The translations under genes were made by a program, and so were the position numbers. From assembly GCF_018555685.1 (NCBI RefSeq), contig NZ_JAFLWW010000016.1:1-64000 (forward strand): 64,000 nt of DNA. Direction: 5' to 3'. The notes under the pieces were generated by a model that saw nothing but the letters and a program-made list of their open reading frames with translations, had not been told where the DNA came from and searched no databases. Below are positions 1 through 9,097 of the stretch, in pieces (position 1 is the stretch's first letter; every line of letters starts with the position of its first letter). The stretch comes from Aminobacter anthyllidis. GTDB lineage: Bacteria > Pseudomonadota > Alphaproteobacteria > Rhizobiales > Rhizobiaceae.

Positions 1-345
1 GCGCGGCAGGTTCGGATTGAGCTTGCGCACCGGCAACGCCCGGACCTTATCGGTGTCGGAGACGATGGCCAGCTCGGCCTCGGGCGCGCCGGCGGCGAAA
101 TCGGTCTCGAGATCTTCGAGTTCGAGCTGCATCTGGCCGAGCTTCTCGGAGGAGCGGCCGAAGGCCTTGCGGTTGAAGCGATCGATCTGCAGCTGCAGGC
201 GCTGGATGCGAAGCGCGGCCTCGGCGCGCTCTCTTCGCAGCTGCTCATCGCGTTCTGCAATGGCGATGTCACGGGCACAAACGGCCGCCTCCAGAGTGGC
301 GATCCGGACGAGGAAATCAGCGATGGAGGGAGCTTGTTCCGACAC
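1..345 (-). CDS. tnpC: IS66 transposase TnpC, N-terminal 115 residues (runs off the window)
   Basis: The frame is open from a GTG at 345 to the window edge and carries no stop. The visible part begins VSEQAPSIADFL and has the usual leucine-zipper-like coiled coil of IS66 TnpC (about residues 15-55), followed by the family motif RKAFGRSSEKLGQMQLELE. The DDE catalytic domain would lie beyond base 1. TnpC is the catalytic transposase of IS66 elements. The GTG start lies 71 bases after the tnpB stop; another start nearby cannot be excluded. Confidence 0.88.
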   Translation of the reverse strand, partial: MSEQAPSIADFLVRIATLEAAVCARDIAIAERDEQLRRERAEAALRIQRLQLQIDRFNRKAFGRSSEKLGQMQLELEDLETDFAAGAPEAELAIVSDTDKVRALPVRKLNPNLPR

Positions 346-416
346 CCAAATTACATACCCGAAAGACCTCGTCTACGGAAGCAAAATCGACACAAAATCA
401 ATGAGAACGGCCGAAT

Positions 417-767
417 TTAGCCGGCCAGACGCGGTCGATAAATCTTGTTCGGCCGGCGCCAATCGATCCCGTCCAGAAGCAGCGAAAGCTGTGCCTTGGT
501 AAGCGACACGGTCACCTGATCCTTGGTAGTCGGCCAAGCGAAACACCCATCGGAAAGGCGTTTTGTAAAAAGGCAGAACCCCTGGTCGTCATGCGCCAAA
601 ATCTTGATGATATGACCCTTGCGTCCACGGAAGCAGAAGATCGCGCCGGTATGCGGGTCGAGCGCGAGCACCTGCTGCACCATGCGCGCCAGGCTGTTGA
701 TCCCGCGGCGCATATCGGTCTCACCGCAGCACAAGTAAATCCGGTCGGTCGGCACCACCGTGATCAC
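417..767 (-). CDS. tnpB: IS66 accessory protein TnpB
   Basis: The 116-residue protein shows the diagnostic IS66 Orf2 features: CGETDMRRGINSLARMVQ, then GAIFCFRGRKGHIIKIL and the LFTKRL segment. TnpB is needed for transposition in IS66 elements although its biochemical role is unclear. The GTG start at 767 overlaps the tnpA stop in a GTGA arrangement, which implies translational coupling. A longer frame reaching 989 exists but its extra 74 residues have no family resemblance, so the GTG start is preferred. The length is normal. Confidence 0.92.
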   Translation of the reverse strand: MITVVPTDRIYLCCGETDMRRGINSLARMVQQVLALDPHTGAIFCFRGRKGHIIKILAHDDQGFCLFTKRLSDGCFAWPTTKDQVTVSLTKAQLSLLLDGIDWRRPNKIYRPRLAG

Positions 768-1201
768 CGGGTCAGCTCCGCCAGTACGATACGCAGCGCC
801 GTCGGATCGACGGTCCCCTCGATCCGCAATCGCGCGCCGTTCGGAAAGGCCACGACGATCCTGCCGGCCGGGTCCGGGCAATCGGCGACGGGACGCTCGA
901 CCTCGGGCAGATCGCTTACTTCGATCCGCGCGAAAGTTGCCATCGCCCGATCGGCCTCGAGTTCGCCGCCGGCCATCTGCTTGCGCCACGCATAGAGCTG
1001 GGATGGAGCTACGCCGAACGCCTCCGCGACCTCAGGCACCGACGACCCCGCCGCGCTCGCCAGGTCGACCAACGCGCGCTTCTCAGTGCAACTCCACAGC
1101 CTTCGCTGCCGCACGCGCCCGGGCATCGCTGCACAATCTTCGGCCGGCGCGCCGCCGCTGATCTCGGCGACCATATCGCCCCTCGCATGTTCCAATGTCA
1201 T
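764..1201 (-). CDS. tnpA: IS66 accessory protein TnpA (helix-turn-helix)
   Basis: The 145-residue protein has a transposase_8/helix-turn-helix region around residues 37-75 (KRALVDLASAAGSSVPEVAE, then FGVAPSQLYAWRKQM), as expected of IS66 Orf1. The C-terminal part (FPNGARLRIEG) matches the family's VxFPNGxRLRI motif. It probably helps recognise DNA during transposition. The ATG at 1201 is only 36 bases from the inner edge of the terminal repeat, so its promoter must lie in or near the element end. Confidence 0.9.
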   Translation of the reverse strand: MTLEHARGDMVAEISGGAPAEDCAAMPGRVRQRRLWSCTEKRALVDLASAAGSSVPEVAEAFGVAPSQLYAWRKQMAGGELEADRAMATFARIEVSDLPEVERPVADCPDPAGRIVVAFPNGARLRIEGTVDPTALRIVLAELTR

Positions 1202-1236
1202 GGCGCGAAAGCTCCATGTTTATCAGGCTATTGCAA

Positions 1237-1258
1237 GGTGCCTTGGCGCACCGCTTAC
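1237..1258. repeat. IS66 terminal inverted repeat
   Basis: Read on the minus strand the end begins GTAAGCGGTGCGCC, which matches the conserved GTAAGCG start of IS66-family terminal repeats. Coding similarity to an SMR transporter begins immediately outside it at about 1259. The partner repeat is outside the window. Confidence 0.82.
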
Positions 1259-1500
1259 GTCCCACAGCACTGGTCATCGCCAGCTTCATCGTCGCGCTAT
1301 TCTTTCTCTCCCACGCCCTCCGAGTGATCCCCTTGGGCGTGACTTACGCGATCTGGTGCGGCGTGGGGATTGTGCTGACAACTATCGTGAGTATTGTCGT
1401 CTATCGGTCGCCGCTTGACCTTCCGGCTGCCCTTGGCATCTTTCTAATTATTTGTGGCGTGGTTGTGATGAACATTTTCTCCAAGAGTATCTCGACCTGA
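1259..1500 (+). pseudogene. SMR-family multidrug transporter, 3' fragment cut by IS66
   Basis: Downstream of the IS66 end the plus frame encodes about 80 residues resembling the second to fourth transmembrane helices of EmrE/SugE-type transporters: PTALVIASFIVALFFLSHA, then IPLGVTYAIWCGVGIV and a final hydrophobic helix ending at the TGA at 1498-1500. The first helix with the essential membrane glutamate is missing, so the product cannot be a working pump. A frame continues back to an ATG at 1195 inside the element, but those residues come from IS66 sequence. The break is explained by the insertion. Confidence 0.8.
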
Positions 1501-1552
1501 TCGTTGGCGCGGCAATTTCATCCTGGCTAGACGTGAAAGCCGTGAGCCGGCC

Positions 1553-2365
1553 CTACGATCGCCCCTGCTGCTCGGCACGCCAGTCTTCGATGTTCTCAAT
1601 CCTTCCTGAGCCACTGAGGTAACGACCAACCAGTTCGATGAGTCGATCGTGTCCGAAGGAGCCAAAGTGCCCTGCATGGACCGTCTCGATAGGCAGTTCG
1701 CAAAGGCGATGAAGGGACTCCCGAAAGAGGTTGGGATCGGAGTGCCAGGCATTGTCGATGAGCTCGCCATCATAGATGGCGTCACCGCTGAATAGCGTCT
1801 TAGTCTTCTTTTCGTAGAGCGCGATAGATCCCGGGGAATGGCCAGGCAAATGAAGAACTTGCAGCGCAAGATTCCCAAGTTCAAGCACATCACCCTCATC
1901 GAGATAGCCAGTGAGCGGCGCCGACACCAGGCGGTAGCTATCCAGCCGATAACCTTCATGAGGAAGCGCGGTCAACAGGTTGCCAGCGATCCAGGGGCGC
2001 GCGCAACTGTTGTCGAGGTCCGGCGCGTTGAATATCTCCGCTTCCCGATGATGCCCAAGGCGCACATCGAACTCACACGCGCACCCCATATGGTCGAAGT
2101 GCGAGTGCGTGCACACGGCGTGTACCGGCCGATCACGAAGCGCGGCGACCTCCATGCGCAGCGGCCGAAACCCCATCCCGGTGTCGACGAGCACGTCGCG
2201 CTCCCGGCCGTGGATCAACCACATATTGCAGCGCATCCAGGGCTGCACATGGCGTTCCAGGATCAGGCTCAGGCCGTCATCGATCCTCGCTACGTTGTAC
2301 CAGTCTTTTGCGACTGGGATTTGGCCGTCTCCCATACCCGAATTGATTTCGAGTTTTTGCGACAT
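1553..2365 (-). CDS. Metallo-beta-lactamase fold hydrolase
   Basis: This 270-residue protein carries the zinc-binding motif THSHFDHMG (residues 86-94, the HxHxDH signature), a second metal histidine in HLPGHSPGS, the bridging aspartate in FSGDAIYDGE, and a final histidine in HAGHFGSF. It therefore should be an active MBL-fold hydrolase of the glyoxalase II/lactonase type. The substrate is unknown; thioesters or lactones are common for the family. It lies 106 bases downstream of the BetB-like dehydrogenase in the same direction, so it may be the last gene of a LysR-betB-MBL unit. No signal peptide is seen. Confidence 0.88.
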   Translation of the reverse strand: MSQKLEINSGMGDGQIPVAKDWYNVARIDDGLSLILERHVQPWMRCNMWLIHGRERDVLVDTGMGFRPLRMEVAALRDRPVHAVCTHSHFDHMGCACEFDVRLGHHREAEIFNAPDLDNSCARPWIAGNLLTALPHEGYRLDSYRLVSAPLTGYLDEGDVLELGNLALQVLHLPGHSPGSIALYEKKTKTLFSGDAIYDGELIDNAWHSDPNLFRESLHRLCELPIETVHAGHFGSFGHDRLIELVGRYLSGSGRIENIEDWRAEQQGRS

Positions 2366-2471
2366 GTTCTAAGCCCAAAGCTGAGATAGAGCCCGTATCC
2401 TTCCGCAAACCAAGCGGACCCCTCTTCTCGCAGTATCCCTAAATCCGTACTCACCAATTTATCCATGCGGC

Positions 2472-3926
2472 CTAATAAGGGGCGCGCAGTTCATTCATCG
2501 AAACATAGACGGTTTTCATCTCGGTATAATGGTGCAACGCAAGCTTTGAATTTTCACGACCGACGCCTGACAACTTAGAACCGCCGAAAGGGGCCTCAAC
2601 CGGCGAAACATTATACGTGTTGATATAGCAAGTTCCTGCTTCGAAGTCTTTAGCCACCCGGTGCGCTCTCACAAGGTCTTTTGTAAATACACCCGCGGCC
2701 AGACCGAATTCCGTGGCATTGGCCCTTACAACTACTTCTTCTTCGGTTTCGAACTCCAGCACTGACATGACTGGGCCGAAGATTTCCTCCAGAGCAATAG
2801 TCATTTCGTCCGTTACATCAGTAAAAACAGTAGGCTGCAAATAAAAGCCAGGCCCATCCAATTGAGATCCCCCATAAACGAGACGCGCGCCCTCCGCGAG
2901 GCCCTTGGCAATATAGGCTTTGACGATTTCGACTTGTCGTCCGCTTATCAGAGGCCCGAAATTGACGTCGGGGTCCATAGGGTCGCCAATTTTGGCTGAA
3001 GCCAGCCTGGAGAATAGCCTCTCAAGGAAGGCTGTTTTTATGCCTCTTTGAACAAAGACACGTGTGCCGTTCGAGCAGACCTGGCCCGACGAAAAAAAGT
3101 TTCCCAAGATCGCACCACTGACAGATTTCTCAAGATCTGCGTCGTCGAAAACGATTAGTGGCGATTTGCCGCCAAGTTCCATCGTAACATGTTTCATTCC
3201 CTGGGCTGCAGCCGCGTATACCTTGCGCCCCGTCGGAACAGACCCGGTAAGGGATACTTTGGCGACGCGCTGATCCAACACAAGGGCGGCTCCAACATCA
3301 CCATATCCTTGCACAACGTTGAACACTCCGCTCGGTGCACCCGCTTCCATCAGTGCCTCAGCGAGTTTCAGCGCAGACAGCGGCGTCGTTTCGGATGGTT
3401 TGAAAATCATTGTATTGCCACAAGCCAGCGCCGGCGCTGCCTTGGAACAGGCAATCTGGATCGGGTAGTTCCAAGCGCCTATACCAACACACACGCCAAG
3501 CGGCTCAGGTGTTGTAAAGGCAAAATCCCCATTGGAGAGGGGGATATATTCGCCGGTCAGGCTTCCCGCCAGTCCGCCAAAATACTCCAATGCGTCGGCT
3601 CCGGCAGAAACATCTGCAACGAGCGTTTCCTGAATAGGTTTGCCGGTATCGTGCGTCTCAAGTTCCGAAAGCTCATAGTTGCGAGCACGCAAGATATCGG
3701 CGGCGCGACGCAGAACGCGTCCGCGCTCGGTGCCTGTCATGGCGCCCCATCCCTTTTGCGCGTTCATTGCCGATTGGAGTGCCTGCTCCACTACCGCAGG
3801 TGTCGCGGCATGAAGCCTGGCGATGATCTCTCCCGTGGCCGGATAGAAGACATCGATCTCTTCGCCGCCCGCGCTCTCGACATATTTTCCATCAATAAAG
3901 TGGCTGGCCATCGGCTGAAACTTCAT
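2472..3926 (-). CDS. betB: Betaine-aldehyde-dehydrogenase-like NAD-dependent aldehyde dehydrogenase
   Basis: This is a full ALDH-superfamily protein of about 484 residues. The catalytic cysteine is in [16 protein letters not shown], the general-base glutamate in MELGGKSPL, the cofactor loop in GSVPTGRKV, and the conserved [10 protein letters not shown] is present. Overall it resembles rhizobial BetB ([10 protein letters not shown] start; [11 protein letters not shown]). BetB oxidises betaine aldehyde to glycine betaine, but relatives accept other amino-aldehydes such as trimethylaminobutyraldehyde. I chose the ATG of [10 protein letters not shown]; the frame extends 25 residues upstream without family similarity. 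No choline dehydrogenase is next to it, so the true substrate is open and may belong to the neighbouring catabolic genes. Confidence 0.85.
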   Translation of the reverse strand: MKFQPMASHFIDGKYVESAGGEEIDVFYPATGEIIARLHAATPAVVEQALQSAMNAQKGWGAMTGTERGRVLRRAADILRARNYELSELETHDTGKPIQETLVADVSAGADALEYFGGLAGSLTGEYIPLSNGDFAFTTPEPLGVCVGIGAWNYPIQIACSKAAPALACGNTMIFKPSETTPLSALKLAEALMEAGAPSGVFNVVQGYGDVGAALVLDQRVAKVSLTGSVPTGRKVYAAAAQGMKHVTMELGGKSPLIVFDDADLEKSVSGAILGNFFSSGQVCSNGTRVFVQRGIKTAFLERLFSRLASAKIGDPMDPDVNFGPLISGRQVEIVKAYIAKGLAEGARLVYGGSQLDGPGFYLQPTVFTDVTDEMTIALEEIFGPVMSVLEFETEEEVVVRANATEFGLAAGVFTKDLVRAHRVAKDFEAGTCYINTYNVSPVEAPFGGSKLSGVGRENSKLALHHYTEMKTVYVSMNELRAPY

Positions 3927-4089
3927 TTCCTTGGCGCTTCCTTTGTCGCATTCGCTCGGTGGTGCGGAACAGGCTGCTGTCCGCCAGTCATGGATTGCCA
4001 AGCCGCCATCAGGGGATGATTTACTGACGATCGGACTGCCGGGATCACCACCGGTCGCATTGAAGCAGAGTGCCGTCCAACCTGGAGCT

Positions 4090-5007
4090 TCAGCAATCGG
4101 TTCCCTGCTCTTGGGCGGCGACCTCTCTCAACCATCTTTGGAAAAGTTCGGCAGCTGGAGATAGCGTTCGGTTGTCGTTCCAGGTGAGGTAATACCCCCC
4201 GGGAGAAGGTAGCTCCAGGTCAGTTATCCTCGCTAACTTGCCCTCCTTTATCAGCGGGAGCACCAGTCTGTGCCAACCTACCGCAACCCCTTGGTCGGCT
4301 TCGGCGGCTTGCATTGTCACAGACAACTTGCCGAACCTGCAGCCCCGGAAAGAGCCGTGAGGTACCGCCGCGCGGCGGAACACCTCATCCCATCCTATCC
4401 AATCCGGATCACTGCAATTGAAGTGGAGTAAGCGTAGCTCGGGCAGCGATTGCACCGTCACATCCCTATGCTCTTGGGCGAACCCGGCCCCGCACACGGG
4501 ATAAATCGTGTCATTGAACAGCAGTTCGGCTCTTTCGTCTGGCCATGAACCGAACCCGTACCGGATTCGTAACTCGACTTCAGAGCGACGATAATCTCGG
4601 GTATTGTCTGATATGATATGATCGACCGCGATCTCTGGATGCCGCTTCCAGAAACCTGGCATTCGAGGCATCAGCCACATCGATGCGATACTATCTGAGC
4701 AGGCAATGGTGACGTTCTTCGAAGAATCACCCCGCTTGACGCTTCTAAAAACCTCTGAAGCCCTCGAAAAACCGCTTGCTAGGACCGCGTAGAGATCCTC
4801 TCCGGCATTGGTGAGCGTGACCCCGGTGCGAAGCCGGACGAAGAGAGGCACCCCAATTTCTTCCTCAACTGCTTTGATCTGTCGGCTGACGGCGCCTGGC
4901 GTCACATTGAGTTCCGTAGCCGCGAGCTTAAACGACAGATGCCTTGCAGATGACTCGAACACTGCAAGCGCAGTTAGGGACGGAAGATCGTAGTAGCGAC
5001 GAACCAT
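4090..5007 (-). CDS. LysR-type regulator, GcvA/AmpR subgroup
   Basis: The protein has an N-terminal winged helix-turn-helix ([20 protein letters not shown], about residues 22-42) typical of GcvA-like LysR proteins, followed by a complete effector-binding domain ([38 protein letters not shown]). About 305 residues is a normal length. I start it at [10 protein letters not shown], which aligns with the start of the LysR-hydratase fusion at 5875-7047; the frame extends 17 residues further. It precedes betB and the MBL gene in the same direction. Its DNA-binding domain is a close paralogue of the fusion's, which makes it the best candidate to bind the dyad repeated through the cluster. Confidence 0.88.
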   Translation of the reverse strand: MVRRYYDLPSLTALAVFESSARHLSFKLAATELNVTPGAVSRQIKAVEEEIGVPLFVRLRTGVTLTNAGEDLYAVLASGFSRASEVFRSVKRGDSSKNVTIACSDSIASMWLMPRMPGFWKRHPEIAVDHIISDNTRDYRRSEVELRIRYGFGSWPDERAELLFNDTIYPVCGAGFAQEHRDVTVQSLPELRLLHFNCSDPDWIGWDEVFRRAAVPHGSFRGCRFGKLSVTMQAAEADQGVAVGWHRLVLPLIKEGKLARITDLELPSPGGYYLTWNDNRTLSPAAELFQRWLREVAAQEQGTDC

Positions 5008-5369
5008 AGTACTCGCAACCAAATTGGCCGCCCGAAATCTGGGCAGCGCTCTAGTCAAAGCCGGTGGGGACTATCGCCTTTGGCTAACGATCTCGAGCGT
5101 GCCAACTAGGACTCAGCCCGTATGCATGCGACTGACTTGTCAGCGGTGCCACGGAACCGCAGAGGCTATTAGCTTTAGCGTAACTTAGCATTGTTTTCTC
5201 CTGTTTGGTTTCACTCCAGGCAATGTCCAAGGGCGGCCAAAACCTACCAAGCGGCTCCTCACTTCGGGATTATAGGAACCTGATGCATTTAACTAACGAA
5301 TATAATTCGACCCTGACATCGACTTTTCCGATGCTCAGCTCTGCCGATCGGTGATGGGTATGTCGCGGT
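5008..5369. other. Non-coding stretch upstream of the LysR gene
   Basis: No gene is recognised. At 5296-5330 there is a weak resemblance to the dyad found elsewhere in the cluster (ACGAATATAA on the left, CGACTTTTCCG on the right), which could be an autoregulatory site for the LysR gene starting at 5007. The left arm is poor and this is not claimed as a site. Confidence 0.3.
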
Positions 5370-5710
5370 CCGCAGATCAAACCCACCCAAGGGCGGGTAT
5401 CAGGAATCTGGGCTACAGCTGGCGTTAGGCGGCGATACAATTGGCGGCAAAAGGGCTAAGCGCTTTGCCTCAGAGCCAGTGGAAGGTGACATTGCAGGAC
5501 AGTCTTCCGGCCACGATGCCGCGGGCGTACGCGAAGCGATCGCCACCGGCGCGAGACTCATGGACACGGATGAAAATGGACGAGCTCTAGCCGCCTGGTT
5601 GGTCGTCGTGCTGCCCTGTGCCGCAGGATTTATCGGCGCCACTGGTTACCATCGCTCAACTGCCCTATCAGCTTCCGCAGGTGGCCGGGTTGCCCCGGGT
5701 GCGACATCGC
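5370..5710 (+). pseudogene. Possible remnant of a fumarate-reductase/KstD-type flavoprotein
   Basis: Plus-strand frames read fragments such as RFASEPVEGDIAGQSSGHD and GVREAIATGARLMDTDEN, which resemble the segment of FAD-dependent succinate dehydrogenase/3-ketosteroid dehydrogenase-like proteins around TNTGDGIRAGLALGA and MDxAWW. The frame is broken soon after and the FAD-binding start is absent. This is a tentative reading from memory of the family. The remaining DNA up to 5874 shows nothing recognisable. Confidence 0.3.
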
Positions 5711-5874
5711 CCGGTTTGGCGCGAGCGGTCAGGGCCGGGGTCAGAACGTGCATCTGCAAGCTTTCCGCGCACCCAAGCCAATGAACCTCAAGCGGGCTCG
5801 CAAGTGCCCCTTGTCGAGATTGTGCCGGTTCTGGCGACTTGCGGGACCGACCGTCATCGAAACCCGTCCGCTGG

Positions 5875-7047
5875 CTAGCGCCCCTCGAAAGCTGGCCTCC
5901 GCTTTTCCTTGGATGACCTTACACCCTCCTTGTGGTCGAGGCTCTGCGCTGTCAGGGTCACATTAATAGCTTCATAGTCCATTGATTCCGCAAGGTTGGA
6001 GGTCACGGCGTGGTCCAAGCTGTCCTTCATACGAGCGAATGCGAACGTGGGACCAGCTGCCAGCGAAGCGGCCAGGCCAAATGCGCTCTCGCTGAGATCC
6101 GCGTCGGGCACGACACGGTTGACGAGGCCGATGGTTTCCGCGCGCTTTGCATCTATGCGTTCTGAGAGAAACATCAGTTCACGAGCACGAGCAACTCCGA
6201 CCAGTCGCGTCAACAGCCAACTGATACCGCAATCTCCGGACAGAGCGATGCGAGCAAACGCTGTCGTCAGAACGGCTGACTCTCCAGCGATGGACATGTC
6301 GCAGGCCAGCGCCATCGCCAGGCCGCCACCCGCCGCGGGGCCTCCGATGGCTGCAACCGTTGGCTTTCGCACCGCCATTAGGGACCCGATCAGCCTGCGG
6401 TGAAATGCGCGCTGGCTGGCTACCTGCTGCTCGAATGTTCCCTCGGTCAGGCCGCCCATGCCCCTTACGTCGACACCCGCACAGAACGCCCCTTTTGCAC
6501 CCGCAATAAGGATAGAGCCAACTCTCGAATCGTCACCAAAACTTGAGATCAAGTTTACCCACGCTGCAAGCATTCCATCCGAAATCGCGTTACGTGCCTC
6601 CGGACGATTGAGAGTGATAATGGCAACTCGGTCACGGATTTCGGCCAACAGTTCACTCGTGCCTGAATCGACTTCGATTGTCTGCGACATCTTTGATGCT
6701 CCAACGTTGGACAATGACGGCTGGCTTGCCTGCATCCCGCTAGGGCTGACATTTTGCTCGCCACGGCCCCGTTTGATGGTCATCAGAACATCGCACGCCA
6801 TGGAAAATATGCTTGCCAGGGCAGTGTAGACTTCTTTGCCAGGGGCGGTCAGTACGACTGCTTCCGCTCCATCCGAGTCAAGTAGGGGAACACCAAGTTC
6901 TTCCTCAATGACTTTAATCTGCCGACGGATCTCTCCGGCAGTCAGGTATAGCTCAGAAGCCGCAAGCTTGAACGAGAGATTGCGTGCCAATGCCTCGAAT
7001 GTCTCGAGGGCACGCAGGGACGGCAGGTTATGATAGCGATGATCCAT
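5875..7047 (-). CDS. LysR helix-turn-helix fused to enoyl-CoA hydratase/isomerase
   Basis: One uninterrupted frame of 390 residues joins two families. Residues 1 to about 98 are a LysR winged helix-turn-helix (LPSLRALETFEALARNLSFK, IEEELGVPLLD) clearly paralogous to the LysR encoded at 4090-5007, up to the segment TIKRGRGEQNV. The LysR effector domain is missing. From residue 120 (MSQTIEVDSG) the protein is a crotonase: ITLNRPEARNAI, the oxyanion-hole segments GAFCAGVDVRGMGG and GPAAGGGLAMALACDM. The crotonase also has its own ATG at 6690 with GGAG eight bases upstream, so a separate hydratase may be made as well. In the recognition helix, SRQIK of the paralogue is RRQIK here. It is divergent from the ABC importer operon. 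Confidence 0.85.
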   Translation of the reverse strand: MDHRYHNLPSLRALETFEALARNLSFKLAASELYLTAGEIRRQIKVIEEELGVPLLDSDGAEAVVLTAPGKEVYTALASIFSMACDVLMTIKRGRGEQNVSPSGMQASQPSLSNVGASKMSQTIEVDSGTSELLAEIRDRVAIITLNRPEARNAISDGMLAAWVNLISSFGDDSRVGSILIAGAKGAFCAGVDVRGMGGLTEGTFEQQVASQRAFHRRLIGSLMAVRKPTVAAIGGPAAGGGLAMALACDMSIAGESAVLTTAFARIALSGDCGISWLLTRLVGVARARELMFLSERIDAKRAETIGLVNRVVPDADLSESAFGLAASLAAGPTFAFARMKDSLDHAVTSNLAESMDYEAINVTLTAQSLDHKEGVRSSKEKRRPAFEGR

Positions 7048-7492
7048 TGAACACTCCAATCAGATCGGCAGTCGCCAGCCGAACGACGGATGTCCACGTC
7101 GTTTTCTGGCTCACAAACACTCCCACCAAACGAGCCCCACCGATCTCCCCTGTGTCCAAGCCAGCAGTGTGCCGACCGCCGGTCGTGGCGTATCCTAGAT
7201 ATTTCAAAGGCGGATCACGAAGCTCCTTGCTTGCAGCGTTTACAGCTCAGCTATCGCTCGACCCGGTGACAGATCGAAACGAAATAAAGTCACGCCGAAG
7301 ATGACTTTTTTGCGTGCTCTGCCGCCAGTTGGTCATGGTAGCGTGAATAATCGGCTGTGCGCTGTGGTGTTCTCGAAGACGGTGCCGCGTTGAATCGAAG
7401 CTGGGTCGGCGCTTTATCGCGCAAATTGATTTCGCTAGGTGAAAAAAACGAAGACGTCACGGAGAGAATGACGTTCACAGAGGAGAACTACA
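7048..7492. promoter_or_regulatory. Divergent control region between the LysR-hydratase fusion and the ABC importer
   Basis: This 445-base region separates two divergent genes. It holds one strong copy of the cluster dyad at 7286-7308, 185 bases before the binding-protein start and 239 before the fusion start. The importer start at 7493 has a clear AGAGGAGAACTACA ribosome-binding leader; the fusion start has TTGGAGTGTTCA. No coding sequence is recognised inside. Confidence 0.6.
7286..7308. promoter_or_regulatory. Cluster dyad, copy 1 (AAAGTCA-N9-TGACTTT)
   Basis: A perfect 7-base inverted repeat with a 9-base spacer, AAAGTCA and TGACTTT, extended outward by GAAAT on the left and TTTGCGT on the right. 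The same layout recurs at 17476, 21911 and 24297, and in part at 15963 and 23011. Here it lies between two divergent genes, where a transcription terminator would make no sense, which favours an operator. Confidence 0.65.
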
Positions 7493-9079
7493 ATGGTCAA
7501 AGGGTACGATTATTCGCAGCTGTCGGCCGTTAGCCGCAGGCGCTTTCTCAAGTCCGCCGCTGCCGCCGGAGCGCTGGCCGTCAGCTCATCAAGTGGCATT
7601 CTTCCTGCATTCGCCCAAGACGTCATTCCGAAGAAAGGCGGTCACTTCAAGATAGGTGTTGGTTCTGGGTCAACATCGGACTCGCTCGATCCTGCTACAT
7701 ATTACGAGTCGTTCATGTATATTTTCGGTCATAGCCTCAATGGCTATCTCACCGAGATGGACCCTAACGGCAATCTCGTGGGTGAGCTTGCCGAGTCGTG
7801 GGAACCCTCGAAAGATGCCAAGACCTGGACCTTCCAGCTGCGAAAAGGAGTAGAGTTCCACAACGGTAAGAGCTTGGATGCCGACGATGTGATCGCATCT
7901 ATCAACCACCACCGCGGCGATCAGTCTAAGTCGGGTGTAAAAGATCTTTTAAAGACCGTGCAGGACATTCGCTCGGATGGCCCAGCGAGGGTAGTGGTCT
8001 CGCTGACGGAAGGTAATGTGGATTTTCCATACCTCATGGAGCACTATCAGCTCGCTATTATGCCGGCCAAGGATGGCAAGGCCGACAATTCCGGGGTGGG
8101 TTGTGGCGGGTACGTTCTCGATGGCATCGACTTCGGCGTAAAGGCTACCGCCAAACGATTCTCGAATTATTGGAAGCCGAATGCGGCTTGGTTCGACTCC
8201 ATCGAGGTTCTGGCGATACATGATGTCGCTGCACGTACAAATGCGCTGACGACAGGTCAGATTCACGCAATGGACAGGTGCGACCTGAAGACGGTTCATC
8301 TCCTGCAGCGAAACAGGGGGCTGGAGCTCACGTCTATCAGCGGCACTCAGCATTATGTGTTTCCTATGTTTGTTGATGTTGCACCATTCGACAACGTCGA
8401 TGTGCGTCTTGCCTTAAAGTATGCAATAAATCGTCAACAATTGCTCGATACTTTGCTTAGTGGATATGGACAGCTCGGCAACGACCATCCAATTGCAACT
8501 TCTAATCGCTTCTTCGCCAAGAACCTGCCACAACGCGAATACGATCCTGAAAAGGCTAAGTTCCACCTCAAGAAGGCCGGACATTCGGATTTGAAAGTGC
8601 AGTATCACGCGTCCGATGCAGCGTACACAGGAGCGGTTGACGCCGCAGTGCTCTATCAGCAGGACGCCGCCAAGGCAGGGATCACCATAGACGTTGTTCG
8701 CGAACCGGCCGATGGTTACTATGACAACGTGTGGATGAAGAAGCCTTGGAGCGCTAACTATTGGGGCGGCAGGCCCACCGCAGACTGGATGTTCTCCACT
8801 GCCTACGCGGCTGGAGCTGCTTGGAATGAAACCCACTGGAAGAACCCTCGCTTCAATGAACTCCTGATAGCTGCAAGGAGCGAACTTGCTGACGCGAAAC
8901 GGCTCGAGATGTACACTGAAATGCAGGGTCTATGTAGAGACGACGGCGGCGCCATCATTCCCGTTTTCGCGAATTATGTGAACGCGATGTCGACGAAAGT
9001 CGGTCATAACAAGATTGGGTCAAATTGGGATTTGGACAGTTTCCGTTGCGCGGAGCGCTGGTGGTTCACGGATGTGTAG
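7493..9079 (+). CDS. Family-5 ABC transporter substrate-binding protein, Tat-exported
   Basis: The 528-residue protein starts with a twin-arginine signal (SRRRFLK at residues 14-20, hydrophobic stretch, cleavage near AFA-Q 41/42) and continues as an SBP_bac_5 protein (DppA/OppA type): LTEMDPNGNLVGELAESWEP, TWTFQLRKGVEFHNGKSLDA, DVRLALKYAINRQQLLD. These proteins capture peptides, opines or other small solutes in the periplasm. Two permeases and a double ATPase follow, so the importer is complete. It is strongly similar along its whole length to the protein encoded at 14197-15783. The ATG has a good upstream GAGGAG. Confidence 0.93.
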   Translation: MVKGYDYSQLSAVSRRRFLKSAAAAGALAVSSSSGILPAFAQDVIPKKGGHFKIGVGSGSTSDSLDPATYYESFMYIFGHSLNGYLTEMDPNGNLVGELAESWEPSKDAKTWTFQLRKGVEFHNGKSLDADDVIASINHHRGDQSKSGVKDLLKTVQDIRSDGPARVVVSLTEGNVDFPYLMEHYQLAIMPAKDGKADNSGVGCGGYVLDGIDFGVKATAKRFSNYWKPNAAWFDSIEVLAIHDVAARTNALTTGQIHAMDRCDLKTVHLLQRNRGLELTSISGTQHYVFPMFVDVAPFDNVDVRLALKYAINRQQLLDTLLSGYGQLGNDHPIATSNRFFAKNLPQREYDPEKAKFHLKKAGHSDLKVQYHASDAAYTGAVDAAVLYQQDAAKAGITIDVVREPADGYYDNVWMKKPWSANYWGGRPTADWMFSTAYAAGAAWNETHWKNPRFNELLIAARSELADAKRLEMYTEMQGLCRDDGGAIIPVFANYVNAMSTKVGHNKIGSNWDLDSFRCAERWWFTDV

Positions 9080-9097
9080 GGAATTGCAGTTTCGCCA

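Larger units (their letters stand above)
1..1258 (-). mobile_element. IS66-family element, one end (partial)
   Basis: The block has the classic IS66 order on the minus strand: tnpA, tnpB overlapping it by 4 bases, then the start of tnpC, which runs off the window. It ends in a terminal repeat beginning GTAAGCGG. The DNA beyond the repeat resumes in the middle of an SMR transporter gene, so the element looks like an insertion into that gene. The other end and the expected 8-bp target duplication (candidate copy 1259-1266) lie outside the window. The three frames are intact as far as visible. Confidence 0.9.

Noticed and set aside
7286..7315. AAAGTCA/TGACTTTTTT hairpins read as intrinsic terminators
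   Set aside because: The stem is AT-rich, this copy lies between divergent promoters, and T-runs point away from the genes in several copies. A regulatory dyad explains the set better.
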